Source of the DNA: Candidatus Crickella caballi | GTDB lineage: Bacteria > Bacillota > Clostridia > Peptostreptococcales > Anaerovoracaceae | Assembly: GCA_018064665.1 (NCBI GenBank) | Contig: JAGHUV010000041.1 | Coordinates: 1 to 34,033, forward strand | Reading direction: 5' to 3' | DNA length: 34,033 nucleotides | Part shown: in pieces, positions 25,274 to 34,033 of the stretch | Layout: the number at the start of each line of letters is the position of its first letter | How positions within the stretch are numbered: position 1 is the stretch's first letter | Program-made: the position numbers and the translations under genes | Notes under the pieces: generated by a model | What the model was told of the DNA's origin: nothing | Seen by the model: the letters and a program-made list of their open reading frames with translations, nothing else | Databases searched by the model: none

Positions 25274-26158
25274 TTAGAACTCGACTGCTTCACTCATCGG
25301 TCTTTCAAGAAGCTCCGGATTGGCCATCAGCTTGCGGAAAAGGCGAATTGACTTTGCATAGTAATAACCGTCCGCAAGTCTCTCATCAATAGTGATGCCG
25401 ATATCTACACAAGGCTTTACCTCGGTCGTTCCGTCTTCCTTAAGAACAGGCTTGTCCTTGATCTCTCCTATGAGTGTAATCATAGAGCATGAGCCCCAGT
25501 TGGTCAGGTGATGGTAGCCGCTCTTCATCTTTATGGATCCGAGATTGGATATTACACAGCTTGAATAATACGGGTCAGTCTCAATAAGGCCGGCCGGCAC
25601 CCAGCCGTGCTTGTCGAGCCACATAACTCCGTGAATCGCTGCCTTGGAAACAAATCTCGGGATTTTGTTGAACACGTCCATGCTCTCTGTAGTGCTGTCA
25701 GCCTTGTCCGAGCGGCAGGAGCTTACCTGCTTGTAAATCTTCTCATGAATTGTATCGATAGTATCATCATCGGTAGCGTGCACGAAAGCCAGTGCCTCTG
25801 CTCCGTTATCTGCGAAAAGCTTCTTAACAACGAAGGCTGTACTTACTTCATTTCTCTGATAGAAGTTGTCATTGGCGATGAAGCGATTCATCTTAGGTCT
25901 GAGCGTGAGCATTTTGATAATGCCTGCGTTGATAATCTGGAAAAGATTGTACTTGTACTCAATGCCCTCGCAGTTTTTCTTCTTCAGATACTCATTGATT
26001 GCCGTAAGATCGATTGTCTCACTTATGAAAGCCTCGTTATCACAGCGATTAGGGTAAATGATACCTGTAATATAGTGCAGTGAATCCAGGTCTCTGATAA
26101 GCTTTCCGTCTCTGCGGTCACCTATCTGTCTGCCGTCCTTGGCAAATGGGTTCTTCAT
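25274..26158 (-). CDS. Stand-alone E2-type (2-oxoacid dehydrogenase) acyltransferase-fold protein lacking the catalytic His
   Basis: A 294-residue protein matching the catalytic domain of dihydrolipoamide acyltransferases, the chloramphenicol-acetyltransferase fold. It has no lipoyl domain or subunit-binding domain, so it cannot work as a normal E2. Recognisable segments are the strand/helix run around YKYNLFQIINAGIIKMLTLRPKMNRFI, CVISNLGSI (family S-N-L-G), and GITIDERLADGYYYAKSIRLF, which aligns with the active-site SFDHRVxDG block. There the catalytic His is Glu259, while Asp263 and Gly264 remain. Transfer chemistry of the usual kind is therefore doubtful; a structural or different acyl-transfer role is possible. 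It lies 18 nt behind an acyl-CoA ligase gene, so an acyl-CoA-related partnership is inferred. AGAGGAG precedes the ATG. Confidence 0.82.
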   Translation of the reverse strand: MKNPFAKDGRQIGDRRDGKLIRDLDSLHYITGIIYPNRCDNEAFISETIDLTAINEYLKKKNCEGIEYKYNLFQIINAGIIKMLTLRPKMNRFIANDNFYQRNEVSTAFVVKKLFADNGAEALAFVHATDDDTIDTIHEKIYKQVSSCRSDKADSTTESMDVFNKIPRFVSKAAIHGVMWLDKHGWVPAGLIETDPYYSSCVISNLGSIKMKSGYHHLTNWGSCSMITLIGEIKDKPVLKEDGTTEVKPCVDIGITIDERLADGYYYAKSIRLFRKLMANPELLERPMSEAVEF

Positions 26159-26176
26159 AACGTTAGTCTCCTCTTT

Positions 26177-27955
26177 CTATTTGTCCGCTGCTTCCTCTTC
26201 GCGCTTCTTGGCTTCTTCTTCCTCAAGAACACGATATGCAACCTTTCCTACAAGAGTCTTAGGAAGCTCCTTGCGGAATTCGATGTCCTTAGGCATAGCA
26301 TACTTTGCAATATGCTTCTTGGCATAGTCGAGCAGCTCCTCCTTGAGCTTATCATCTGCCTTTACGCCAGCTGCAGGCATTACGAAGACTTTAACTCTCT
26401 GCATCTTGTAGCTGTCAGGAACGCCGATGGCGCAGCTCATGTGTACCTTCTCATGTGCGTCGAATATGTTCTCGATCTGTGCCGGATAGATATTGTACCC
26501 GGACGATATTATCATTCTCTTGGCTCTGCCGCTGAAGTAGATGAAGCCTTCCTCGTCCATTTTGCCAAGGTCTCCGGTATATATCCAGGTCATTCCGTCC
26601 TCGTGAGTTCTGAGTGTTGCCGCAGTCTCCTCCGGCATATCCATATAGTCGATCATTACCGTAGGGCCGGAAAGCAGGATCTCTCCCTCTTCATTGTAAG
26701 GAAGCTCTTTGTCTGTGCCCGGCTCAACGATCTTGTAGTATGTATCAGGGAAAGGGATTCCTATACTTCCTTCCTTATACATCTGTGGAGGAGTCAGGCA
26801 GCTTGCAGTTACGCATTCTGTTGTGCCGTAGCCCTCACGAACCTGAATAACAGCGCCATGGTCATACAGGAATTTGTCAAATTTCTTCTTGAGCTCGATC
26901 GACAGTGAGTCTCCGCCCGAGAAAACGCCCTTGAGGCAGCTCAGGTCCTTGCCCTCCATTGACGGAAGTCTCAGCAGAGCTTCGTAGAGAGTCGGAACAC
27001 CTGCGATGAAATTGCATCTGTACTTTGTTATCAGCTTTGCATAGCTCTTAGGTGTAAATCTTGGAACAAGGATGCATCTTCCGCCCTGTGAGAGCATGGT
27101 GTGAAGACATACTCCGAGGCCAAAGCCGTGGAAAAGCGGCATTGCGGCCAGCATTTTATCTCCCGGACGGAACATAGGATTTGCTGCGATAACCTGCTCC
27201 GACAGAGCGTTGAAGTTGAGGTTGGACAGCTCGATACCCTTGGTGGTTCCTGTTGTGCCCCCTGAATAAAGGATAGCAGCAACATCATTCGGCTTGCGTT
27301 TAACCTTGTAGTTGTATGCACAGTGTTTTCCGAGCTTCATGAATTCAGGCCACTGGAATACAGGAGCACTGCTTGGGATCTTAGCAATCTTGCGACCCTC
27401 TGTAAGCATGTATCCGACCTTGATAGGCTTGGACAAAGCATCTTTAACCCTTGCGATAATTACATTCTGAATCTTGGTATTTGCTCTGATTGCTTCGATC
27501 TTGTGATAGAACTGGTCGAGAGTAACCACCATTACACTTCCGGACATGTTGAGATAATTCTCGATTTCTCTCTCAGCTGAAAGCGGATGAACCATGTTGG
27601 CTATTGCACCGACTTCGTTGATCGCATAGAGCATGTATATAGCCTGTGGACAGTTCGGCATTGCAATTGTGATTTTGTCATTCTCCCTGATACCGAGAAC
27701 GCGAAGCGATTTTGCACAGATGTCGATCTGTTCAACCATCTGTTTGTAGGAAATATTCTTTCCCATGAAAGTAAGCGCCGTGTTGTTTGGATATTTCTTA
27801 GCTGTATCCGCAACCTTTTCAAAAATCGTTCCATTGAAATATGTCAAGGTCTTAGGCAGGTTTCCGCAGCTTGCGAACCATGGTGTATTAACACCTTCTG
27901 GAATCGGGAATACGATATTTCCGTCAGCATCCGTAGTCCATGTATATTTATCCAT
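26177..27955 (-). CDS. AMP-forming acyl-CoA synthetase (long-chain fatty-acid-CoA ligase-like)
   Basis: It activates a carboxylic acid with ATP to an acyl-adenylate and then an acyl-CoA. The 592-residue protein has the ANL-family motifs in order: P-loop YSGGTTGTTKGIELS, GYGTTE, YTGDLG, the hinge SGRAKRMIISSGYNIYPAQIE, and the catalytic Lys in PKTLVGKVAYR. An N-terminal extension (DADGNIVFPIPEGVNTPWFASCG) precedes the core. It resembles long-chain ligases, but chain length cannot be decided. The frame continues to 27985, but AAAGGAG upstream of the ATG at 27955 selects that start. It is first in a ligase/E2-like/tex run and divergent from the ABC transporter gene, with a TATAAT at 28014-28019. 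Confidence 0.92.
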   Translation of the reverse strand: MDKYTWTTDADGNIVFPIPEGVNTPWFASCGNLPKTLTYFNGTIFEKVADTAKKYPNNTALTFMGKNISYKQMVEQIDICAKSLRVLGIRENDKITIAMPNCPQAIYMLYAINEVGAIANMVHPLSAEREIENYLNMSGSVMVVTLDQFYHKIEAIRANTKIQNVIIARVKDALSKPIKVGYMLTEGRKIAKIPSSAPVFQWPEFMKLGKHCAYNYKVKRKPNDVAAILYSGGTTGTTKGIELSNLNFNALSEQVIAANPMFRPGDKMLAAMPLFHGFGLGVCLHTMLSQGGRCILVPRFTPKSYAKLITKYRCNFIAGVPTLYEALLRLPSMEGKDLSCLKGVFSGGDSLSIELKKKFDKFLYDHGAVIQVREGYGTTECVTASCLTPPQMYKEGSIGIPFPDTYYKIVEPGTDKELPYNEEGEILLSGPTVMIDYMDMPEETAATLRTHEDGMTWIYTGDLGKMDEEGFIYFSGRAKRMIISSGYNIYPAQIENIFDAHEKVHMSCAIGVPDSYKMQRVKVFVMPAAGVKADDKLKEELLDYAKKHIAKYAMPKDIEFRKELPKTLVGKVAYRVLEEEEAKKREEEAADK

Positions 27956-27982
27956 TGTTATAACTTCTCCTTTTTTCTGAAA

Positions 27983-28019
27983 CATGTCTCACATATGTCA
28001 AACATATCTGAATATTATA
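27983..28019 (-). promoter_or_regulatory. Ligase-gene promoter with ACATATGT palindrome cluster
   Basis: The minus-strand -10 is TATAAT (28014-28019); no good -35 is seen. Just downstream of the expected transcription start lie ACATGT (27982-27987), the 8-bp palindrome ACATATGT (27991-27998) and ACATAT (28002-28007), spaced about one helical turn, a plausible repressor site. Confidence 0.4.
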
Positions 28020-28040
28020 GCATTATTATTATGTTTAGAG

Positions 28041-28046
28041 TATAAT
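28041..28046 (+). promoter_or_regulatory. -10 element of the ABC transporter gene
   Basis: TATAAT on the plus strand 65 nt before the ATG at 28112. The -35 is poor, which fits an activated or weak promoter. Confidence 0.45.
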
Positions 28047-28071
28047 TTCTCGTGATTTATATAGACAGTAT

Positions 28072-28092
28072 TTCAAAGCACAACGCTTTGAA
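28072..28092. promoter_or_regulatory. Perfect 8-bp inverted repeat between promoter and start codon
   Basis: TTCAAAGC (28072-28079), a 5-nt spacer and GCTTTGAA (28085-28092). It ends only a few bases before the GAGAGGA ribosome binding site (28097-28103) of the ABC gene. It may be a 21-bp operator or an mRNA hairpin; no T-run follows, so it is not a terminator. Confidence 0.55.
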
Positions 28093-28111
28093 CTATGAGA
28101 GGATTTAAGAA

Positions 28112-31100
28112 ATGCTGGAACTTAGAAATATAGCTAAGGAATATCTGACTGGCGCTGAGAAGGTTCATGCCCTCAAGGGAGTGGATCTGGCTTTCCGCGA
28201 AAGCGAATTCGTATCCATTCTCGGTCAATCGGGATGCGGCAAGACCACTCTGCTCAACATCATGGGCGGTCTGGATCAATATACAAGCGGCGACCTTATC
28301 ATCAACGGCGTCAGCACCAAGGAATACAAGGATTCCGACTGGGATGCCTACAGAAACAACTCTATCGGTTTCGTATTCCAGAGCTACAATCTGATACCGC
28401 ATCAGACGGTTCTTTCCAACGTTGAGCTGGCTCTTACTCTTTCGGGTGTATCCCCTGAAGAGCGCAGGGAGCGTGCCGAAGCCGCTCTTAGAGAAGTCGG
28501 ACTTGGAGATCAGATGAACAAGAAGCCTGCACAGATGTCAGGCGGACAGATGCAGCGTGTTGCTATCGCTCGTGCGCTTATCAACAACCCGGACATACTT
28601 CTTGCCGACGAGCCTACAGGAGCTCTTGACTCCGAGACCTCGGTTCAGATCATGGATCTGATCAGAAGGATCGCACAGGACAGACTCGTTGTAATGGTCA
28701 CACACAACCCGGATCTCGCCAAAGAGTATTCGACTCGTATCGTAAATCTTTCGGACGGTCGTGTAACAGGCGACAGTGATCCGTATGACCCTTCTGCAGG
28801 CACAGACAAATCCAAGCTTGCAGCTGCTGCGACCGGAACAGCTCTTGCTTTCGGTGCCGCTTCGGGCGATGTCCTTGCTTCCGATACCGCATCGGGCATT
28901 GATGAAGTTGCGCAGAACGCTGCAGTTGCAAAAGAAGAGCCGGTAGACGGATCAAACCTCTTCAAGAACAAGTCAATGTCATTTAAGACAGCAATGCAGC
29001 TGTCACTTAATAACCTTATGACCAAGAAGGCGCGTACTATACTGACCGCCTTTGCCGGAAGCATCGGCATCATAGGTATCGCTTTGATACTTTCGGTTTC
29101 CAACGGCTTCCAGCACTACATCGATCAGATGGAGAACGACACGCTGACAAGCTATCCATTGACCATACAGTCAGAGACCGCGGATATGACCTCAATGGTA
29201 ACCGCTTTTGCTACAGCCGCAGAGGACATCAAGAAGCAGGATGGCGACAAGGTAAAGGAGCAGCAGCTGATGTCTCAGATGTTCGCAAGCGTGGGAAGCA
29301 ATGACCTTAAGACCTTCAACGAATATGTCAAAGAGAAAGAGCCTACCGAGCTCAGCGGTTGCTTTGATGCGATCCAGTACAGCTTCGGTATTCAGCCGCA
29401 GATATATTCGACGTCCTTCAAATACGGAGTTCTGAAGGTGTGTCCTAACAACTTCATTTCGCAGTATATGAACAGCATGCAGCAGACTGCTATGTCCTTC
29501 AGCAACATGGATGTATTCTCCGAGCTCATCGACAATGACGAGATCAACAAAGAGACCTATAAAGTAGTTGCGGGCAAATGGCCCGAGAAGTACGACGAGC
29601 TTGTTCTCATCCTGCAGGATGAAAATACTATGACCGACTACATGTCCTACAGCCTCGGTCTGCGTGACCCGGACGAGATGAACGAAATGGTCAACAAGCT
29701 TATGTCCGGCGAGGAAGTTCAATTTGAAGAAAAGCCGCTTGAATGGACATATGATGACCTGCTCGATCTGGACTTTGCACTTGTGCCTGCAAGCAGCAGA
29801 TACAAATACAACAGCGGATATGATGTATGGGAAGACATGTCAGACGACGAGGCATATATGAAGTCGCTCATCAAAGATGCAGAGAAGCTTCATATCACAT
29901 GCATAGCTATCCCTAACCCGGACAATACCTCCGGCATGTCGAGCTATGGCATCGGCTATCTGCCGGAGCTTACCGACCACGTAATCGACGTTGCAGAAGA
30001 ATCAGACATCGTCAATCATCAGCGCGCTCAGAAGAAGAAGGACGTGTTCTCAGGAAAGACCTTCGAAGCTCTTAAGAATAAAGAAAAACAAGCTCTCGGA
30101 TTTGACGATATGATCAGTGTCGACAGGAGAAAGCTGGCAAGTGCTTTCGGTGGCAATGTCTCGCAGAAAGAGATCCAGAGCATAATCAAGGAGCACTCCT
30201 CCGATATCGCTTCATCTGTAACTGAAAGCTCAGACGATATCAGCACGGCTCTTACCAATGCGCTCAACGACATGTGCGCATCAATCGGTGACAACATTAT
30301 CGAAAAGCATACTAAAAACGGTGTTCTATCGGTAAGCGAAGATGATATCAAAACAGAAATCGCCATGTACATGTCCGGCAAGGCTTACAAGAGCAAGCTG
30401 AAGTCACTGCAGTCATGCGTGCCTTCGCTCGACGAATCGACAGCAAGCAGCATTTTCTCACCGATACTCGGAGGACTGCTTCAGGGATACGGTACCGGAA
30501 TCTGTCAGGGACTCAGCAGCGTTGCTGAGCAGACAAAGAAAGAGCAGGGCATTAATATACTTGTCGATGGCAAGTACACTGATCCGACTATCTCTAACCC
30601 GGCAGATCCGGAGTCATCGATGGTACTTCCTCTGGTAACAGGCGTTATCCAAGCAGCACCAAAGTCATATGTTGAGGCTAAAGAGGTCGCTGTCGGCATC
30701 CAGAAGGCAGCCGAGAATGTCAGCAATGCACAGGCAGCCGCAGAATCCGTAAGCTCGGCAGTAACAATGGCAACAGACATCATTACCGACATGTCCAATG
30801 CCTTCCAGGTGGACCCTATGGTGATCGCTTCGGCATTCTCCATGAACATGAGTGAAGAAGAGCTCACAAGACTCATCACTTCATATATGTCAAGCGGCTC
30901 TGACGCAAGCTGTGAAGCTAATCTGCGTTCACTCGGCTGGGCAGACAGAAGCAACCCTTACTCGATCTCGTATTATCTGCATGACTTCGAGTCCAAGGAA
31001 AAGTTCATGGATTTCATAGACACGTATAACAATGATATGGAAGAAAACGGCGATGACGATATGGTTATAAGCTATACCGACGTTACCGGCGTACTGCTGT

Positions 31101-31531
31101 CATCGGTAAAGAAAATCACCAATGCAGTCAGCTACGTGCTTATCGCCTTTGTTGCAATATCACTGATCGTTTCATCGATAATGATCGGGGTTATCACTTA
31201 TATCTCCGTTCTCGAGCGAACCAAGGAAATCGGAATTCTTCGTGCGATCGGAGCAAGCAAGAAGGATATCTCCCGCATTTTCAACGCGGAAACAGTTATC
31301 GTTGGACTTTGTGCAGGAGTAATCGGAATCGTCATAAGTCTGCTGCTTCTGATTCCTATCAATGCAATACTTATAAAGCTGACCGAGATAAGCGCTCTCA
31401 AAGCGATACTGCCTGCATCCGGCGCAATCATTCTTATCATAATAAGCGTGCTGCTTACACTGGTTGCCGGTCTTATCCCATCAGGAATGGCCAGCAAGAA
31501 AGACCCTGTTGAAGCACTCAGGTCAGAATAG
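28112..31531 (+). CDS. Single-chain MacB/FtsX-type ABC transporter (ATPase plus permease) with very large extracytoplasmic domain
   Basis: A 1139-residue fusion. Residues 1-225 are a complete LolD/MacB-type ATPase: Walker [10 protein letters not shown], the Q-loop [13 protein letters not shown], signature MSGGQMQR and Walker [13 protein letters not shown]. An Ala/Ser/Asp-rich linker (about 230-288) leads to the first permease helix (about 309-330), then about 670 extracytoplasmic residues rich in Ser, Asp and Lys, and three C-terminal helices (about 1004-1030, 1055-1078 and 1098-1125) with the FtsX hallmark [21 protein letters not shown] and final [12 protein letters not shown]. Such transporters act by mechanotransmission, for example in peptide-antibiotic defence or lipoprotein/envelope processes, rather than classical transport. 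The ATPase is N-terminal in one chain; no separate subunits are nearby. GAGAGGA precedes the ATG. The substrate is unknown. Confidence 0.9.
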   Translation: MLELRNIAKEYLTGAEKVHALKGVDLAFRESEFVSILGQSGCGKTTLLNIMGGLDQYTSGDLIINGVSTKEYKDSDWDAYRNNSIGFVFQSYNLIPHQTVLSNVELALTLSGVSPEERRERAEAALREVGLGDQMNKKPAQMSGGQMQRVAIARALINNPDILLADEPTGALDSETSVQIMDLIRRIAQDRLVVMVTHNPDLAKEYSTRIVNLSDGRVTGDSDPYDPSAGTDKSKLAAAATGTALAFGAASGDVLASDTASGIDEVAQNAAVAKEEPVDGSNLFKNKSMSFKTAMQLSLNNLMTKKARTILTAFAGSIGIIGIALILSVSNGFQHYIDQMENDTLTSYPLTIQSETADMTSMVTAFATAAEDIKKQDGDKVKEQQLMSQMFASVGSNDLKTFNEYVKEKEPTELSGCFDAIQYSFGIQPQIYSTSFKYGVLKVCPNNFISQYMNSMQQTAMSFSNMDVFSELIDNDEINKETYKVVAGKWPEKYDELVLILQDENTMTDYMSYSLGLRDPDEMNEMVNKLMSGEEVQFEEKPLEWTYDDLLDLDFALVPASSRYKYNSGYDVWEDMSDDEAYMKSLIKDAEKLHITCIAIPNPDNTSGMSSYGIGYLPELTDHVIDVAEESDIVNHQRAQKKKDVFSGKTFEALKNKEKQALGFDDMISVDRRKLASAFGGNVSQKEIQSIIKEHSSDIASSVTESSDDISTALTNALNDMCASIGDNIIEKHTKNGVLSVSEDDIKTEIAMYMSGKAYKSKLKSLQSCVPSLDESTASSIFSPILGGLLQGYGTGICQGLSSVAEQTKKEQGINILVDGKYTDPTISNPADPESSMVLPLVTGVIQAAPKSYVEAKEVAVGIQKAAENVSNAQAAAESVSSAVTMATDIITDMSNAFQVDPMVIASAFSMNMSEEELTRLITSYMSSGSDASCEANLRSLGWADRSNPYSISYYLHDFESKEKFMDFIDTYNNDMEENGDDDMVISYTDVTGVLLSSVKKITNAVSYVLIAFVAISLIVSSIMIGVITYISVLERTKEIGILRAIGASKKDISRIFNAETVIVGLCAGVIGIVISLLLLIPINAILIKLTEISALKAILPASGAIILIIISVLLTLVAGLIPSGMASKKDPVEALRSE

Positions 31532-31562
31532 TCTGCGTCAACAGCAAATAACAGCGCATAGC

Positions 31563-31594
31563 AAAAGGCTCTCCGCGACCACGGAGAGCCTTTT
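31563..31594. terminator. Bidirectional rho-independent terminator
   Basis: A 13-bp stem, AAAAGGCTCTCCG (31563-31575) and CGGAGAGCCTTTT (31582-31594), with a 6-nt loop. It separates the convergent ABC transporter and hexosaminidase genes. Confidence 0.92.
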
Positions 31595-31621
31595 AAAATC
31601 CTTTCATATTTTATTGTTAAA

Positions 31622-33511
31622 TTATTCTGCCCCAAACAGCTTTTCCAGGAAACCGAGCGCCTTCTCTGGCTCACCCGTCTCTGCAAGCTCTATCGTTTTC
31701 TCAGGATTAATATTAAAGCTCATAACCGAACTGAACTTCTTGGCGCTTCGCTTAAATTTATCATACTTAAGCTTTCTCTCTGAGCCGGAGTTCCCGGAGT
31801 TTATCTCCTTATTCCACATTCTGCTGCCGCTTGACCAGGTGCGCATGCGGGTCTCCTCCCAGATTTTGGTCGAACTCTTATACGAAGGCTGATCACACCA
31901 TATGTTGAATACAGCTCCGCCGAACTGATCCGCCGGCAAAGTATAGGCCTTCTTGCCCAGAGTTATCTGTCCCGGCTTCCAGTTCCTGAAGATGTTCTCG
32001 GCATTTACCGCTCTGTATCTGTTGCTCATTATGTCAGCACCCTCACTGGACTTGACAACATAGTACGACCACTTCGGGATATCCATATAGATTTTGCGAT
32101 TCTGACCGACAAGCTTCCTGTAATTGCCTGCCGCAGGTGACCAGAACTGTATCTCTATGCTTTCCTTGAGATCTACATGCTGCTTCTTGCTGATATATAT
32201 CTCGTCGTTGAACATCCTGCAGGTATAGCCCTTGGCTTCGACGAGCTCCGCAACATGATTCATATAGTTAATAAATGTATCCTGAGAGCTTCCCTTCTCT
32301 ATTCCGAGGCTTTTCTTCGCATATTTAGCCCAATGCTGAAATGCGTCCCATCTGTTCTCGTAGCCGAACGACTTGCCGCCCAAAGTGAACTCATACCAGC
32401 CGAAAACCTCGTCTCCGCCGATCGCAAATTTGGTGCAGCCGAGCTCGGCAAAGAAGCTTGCATAATCGTCGATCAGTGCGTCCACAAAGGCAACGGCATG
32501 CTTCTTTGTGATGTCTACGCCTATATAATTCACCTTCTTTTTCTCGCCGTTGCAGCTGTAGTAATTGGCAATGGACGAGAAGCCCTTTGTCTTGCTGCTG
32601 TATGTCTTACCGTCATATTCGAACGACCAGTCCGGATGCTTTTTCACATAGCTCGCATACTTCGCCACCATGTATTCGTTGTGGCCCGGTGTATCAACAG
32701 ACGGAATCACCTCCATATGATACTTGCTGGCATATGCAACGATTTCCGACATATCCTCTCTTGAGAGAGCCTTCTGTCCGTCGGTTAGCCAAGGGAAAGC
32801 TTCCGATTCCAGTCTTATACCCTGCTCCTCTGTGAAGTGAAGCTGAATCGCATTGTATCTCTGCATAGCCGAACGCCTGATGAAATTCTCTATCCACATC
32901 CTGGAGAAATACTTTCTGCCGCAGTCGAGGAAGATTGTTCGCTCCGCAACGTCCGGGCCGTCATAGATTTTGCACTTGTTTATGAGAACTGCTCCGCCCT
33001 TGGCGTCAGACTCAGCTGCGAGCTCAAGCAAAGTCACGAGTCCATAGAAAACGCCGTCTGTTCCGCAGGCTGTAAGCTGTGCTTTGGCGCCGATTTCAAG
33101 CGAGTATGCCTCTTCATCGTCAGCCATGTCTCCGCCATAGCTGAAGTCGATATTGTCCGTAAGCTCTATAACAATGTCCCCTGACTTCGCTCTGCTTCTG
33201 CGGCCGTAAACAACAGCAGGCGCTTTCTCACCTGCAAGTCCCGACTCAGCGATTTCGCGAGACATGAGCTCCACTGTATCCATCAGCCCGTCTGCTTCTT
33301 CTCCGTCAGAGACAACGAATATTCTCGATTTGCCAGTCAGCTCAAAAGTACCGGTCCTTGCTTCATAGTGCTGAACAAGCGCAGCTGTGGTCTGTGGGAT
33401 TTTCTCCTCATCCTTATCCGCAGCATACAAACAAAGCGGCTGCATCACAACCTCTACGGTCAGAAGCAATATTATAAATTGTCTTACTGCTCTGCTTGCT
33501 CTCCTATACAT
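31622..33511 (-). CDS. Secreted GH20 beta-N-acetylhexosaminidase-like enzyme
   Basis: A 629-residue exported glycosidase. A basic N-terminus (RRASRAVRQ), a hydrophobic core and LYA/AD at residues 28-32 form a signal peptide. A small alpha/beta domain (about 60-170, ending FYGLVTLLELA) precedes the (beta/alpha)8 domain. Landmarks of GH20 are FLDCGRKYFS, AIQLHFTEEQGIRLE, IPSVDTPGHNEY and the catalytic pair Asp367-Glu368 in FAIGGDEVFG, followed by FNDEIY and VFNIWCD. The enzyme would remove terminal GlcNAc or GalNAc, or larger lacto-N-biose-like units, from glycans or cell-wall material; which one cannot be read. No LPXTG or cell-wall anchor is visible, and the C-terminus is a charged helical tail. 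AAAAGGTGAAG precedes the ATG, which overlaps the MATE stop by 8 nt. Confidence 0.9.
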   Translation of the reverse strand: MYRRASRAVRQFIILLLTVEVVMQPLCLYAADKDEEKIPQTTAALVQHYEARTGTFELTGKSRIFVVSDGEEADGLMDTVELMSREIAESGLAGEKAPAVVYGRRSRAKSGDIVIELTDNIDFSYGGDMADDEEAYSLEIGAKAQLTACGTDGVFYGLVTLLELAAESDAKGGAVLINKCKIYDGPDVAERTIFLDCGRKYFSRMWIENFIRRSAMQRYNAIQLHFTEEQGIRLESEAFPWLTDGQKALSREDMSEIVAYASKYHMEVIPSVDTPGHNEYMVAKYASYVKKHPDWSFEYDGKTYSSKTKGFSSIANYYSCNGEKKKVNYIGVDITKKHAVAFVDALIDDYASFFAELGCTKFAIGGDEVFGWYEFTLGGKSFGYENRWDAFQHWAKYAKKSLGIEKGSSQDTFINYMNHVAELVEAKGYTCRMFNDEIYISKKQHVDLKESIEIQFWSPAAGNYRKLVGQNRKIYMDIPKWSYYVVKSSEGADIMSNRYRAVNAENIFRNWKPGQITLGKKAYTLPADQFGGAVFNIWCDQPSYKSSTKIWEETRMRTWSSGSRMWNKEINSGNSGSERKLKYDKFKRSAKKFSSVMSFNINPEKTIELAETGEPEKALGFLEKLFGAE

Positions 33512-34033
33512 TCTTCACCTTTTCTTTATTTAGTCTCTGATACATTATTATAGCACCGGCCATTGTCAGTATTTCCGATATAGGCATTCCCCACCAGATT
33601 CCATCCGGCCCGAGAACTGTAACTGCTACATAAATACCGACTATAAGCATGATGCAGCATCTGCCTATCGAAACGAGCGCGCCTCTCGCGGGTCTCTCCA
33701 TCGAAGTGAAGTAATTGGACATTACGATGTTGAAGCCCGAGAATACACATGCCGTAACAAATATCCTAAGCGCGTAAACCGAATAGTCGATCAGCTCGGC
33801 GCCTGATGTGATAAATACCATGACTGCAGGCTTTGCCAGAAGCATGACAAGAAGTATCGTCGGAATAATAAGGATACATACGGTCTTGTACTGATATTTC
33901 ATCAGCCTGTTGATGCTGTCTGTATCCTTGCGTCCGTTGTAAAAGCTGAGAAGCGGCTGGCGTCCCTGCGCCACCCCTACACCTATGAATATTATAAGCG
34001 TCGCGATATATTTAAACGCCGAGTATTCAACAA
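33504..34033 (-). CDS. MATE-family efflux transporter, C-terminal part (5' end outside window)
   Basis: The frame is open to the window edge, so the visible 175 residues are the last five or so helices of a multidrug/toxin-extrusion (NorM/MepA-like) carrier of about 450 residues. The VGVAQGRQPLLSFYNGRKD segment is the typical MATE helix-7/8 loop (compare GxAQGxQPxxSYNYG), followed by YKTVCILIIPTILLVMLL, FVTACVFSGFNIVMSNYFTSMERPARGALVS and a final helix with GPDGIWWGMPISEILTM. The apparent Met at 33974 is an internal GTG, not a start. Its stop (TAG at 33504-33506) lies 8 nt inside the hexosaminidase start, so the two are translationally coupled. Substrate: unknown. Confidence 0.9.
   Translation of the reverse strand, partial: VEYSAFKYIATLIIFIGVGVAQGRQPLLSFYNGRKDTDSINRLMKYQYKTVCILIIPTILLVMLLAKPAVMVFITSGAELIDYSVYALRIFVTACVFSGFNIVMSNYFTSMERPARGALVSIGRCCIMLIVGIYVAVTVLGPDGIWWGMPISEILTMAGAIIMYQRLNKEKVKNV

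Noticed and set aside
33972-33974. A start codon for a short MATE-like protein
   Set aside because: The codon is GTG inside a conserved MATE loop, and the frame is open with family-like sequence to the window edge.
1-34033. CRISPR arrays, tRNA/rRNA genes, prophage, toxin-antitoxin or restriction genes
   Set aside because: I looked on both strands and found no repeat-spacer pattern, clear cloverleaf, or matching protein motif.

Overview
The window reads as a chromosomal segment of a low-to-moderate-GC Gram-positive anaerobe of the Clostridia (Firmicutes). This is inferred from strong AGGAGG-type ribosome binding sites, a K+-dependent membrane pyrophosphatase, an iron-containing alcohol dehydrogenase, a stand-alone asparaginyl-tRNA synthetase, an OmpR-family regulator/kinase pair and compact co-directional operons ended by hairpins. 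I see no rRNA, tRNA, CRISPR array, insertion sequence, phage gene or integrase. The genus cannot be fixed from the sequence alone.

Layout. (1) 1-4081, plus strand: 5'-truncated response regulator, histidine kinase, RadA and a small lipoprotein, closed by a bidirectional terminator at 4154-4187. (2) 4290-7652, minus: an EF-G-like GTPase behind asnS, which has its own extended -10 promoter. (3) 7723-17717, minus: nine genes with gaps of 111 nt or less and several overlaps. In transcription order they are HAD phosphatase, MFS transporter, glycerophosphodiesterase, a 52-residue one-helix protein, an ABC exporter fused to a GNAT acetyltransferase, a second MFS transporter, an unknown protein, a PlsC-like protein with a degraded active-site motif and a zinc ribbon, and RarA. 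(4) 17840-18577, plus: a sirtuin, ending convergently at a shared terminator with (5) an iron alcohol dehydrogenase and a Cys-rich membrane protein (18689-20698, minus). (6) 20773-22869, minus: hppA, with a clear promoter and its own terminator. (7) 23073-27955, minus: acyl-CoA ligase, a lone E2-type acyltransferase domain lacking its catalytic His, and tex. (8) 28112-31531, plus: a 1139-residue ATPase-permease fusion of the MacB/FtsX type, divergent from block 7. (9) 31622-34033, minus: a secreted GH20 hexosaminidase overlapping the end of a truncated MATE transporter gene.

Working together. Most of the window is housekeeping: DNA repair (RadA, RarA), translation (AsnS, EF-G-like, Tex) and energy (PPase, alcohol dehydrogenase). 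The more unusual material is the lipid/transport run 9062-15649, where a phosphodiesterase, a tiny membrane protein, an ABC-GNAT fusion, an MFS carrier and a probably non-catalytic acyltransferase are tightly packed, and the ligase/E2-like pair. The best non-coding observation is a 34-bp tandem duplication at 12301-12368. It copies the ribosome binding site and start of the second MFS gene and leaves a 14-codon leader ORF ahead of the real start.
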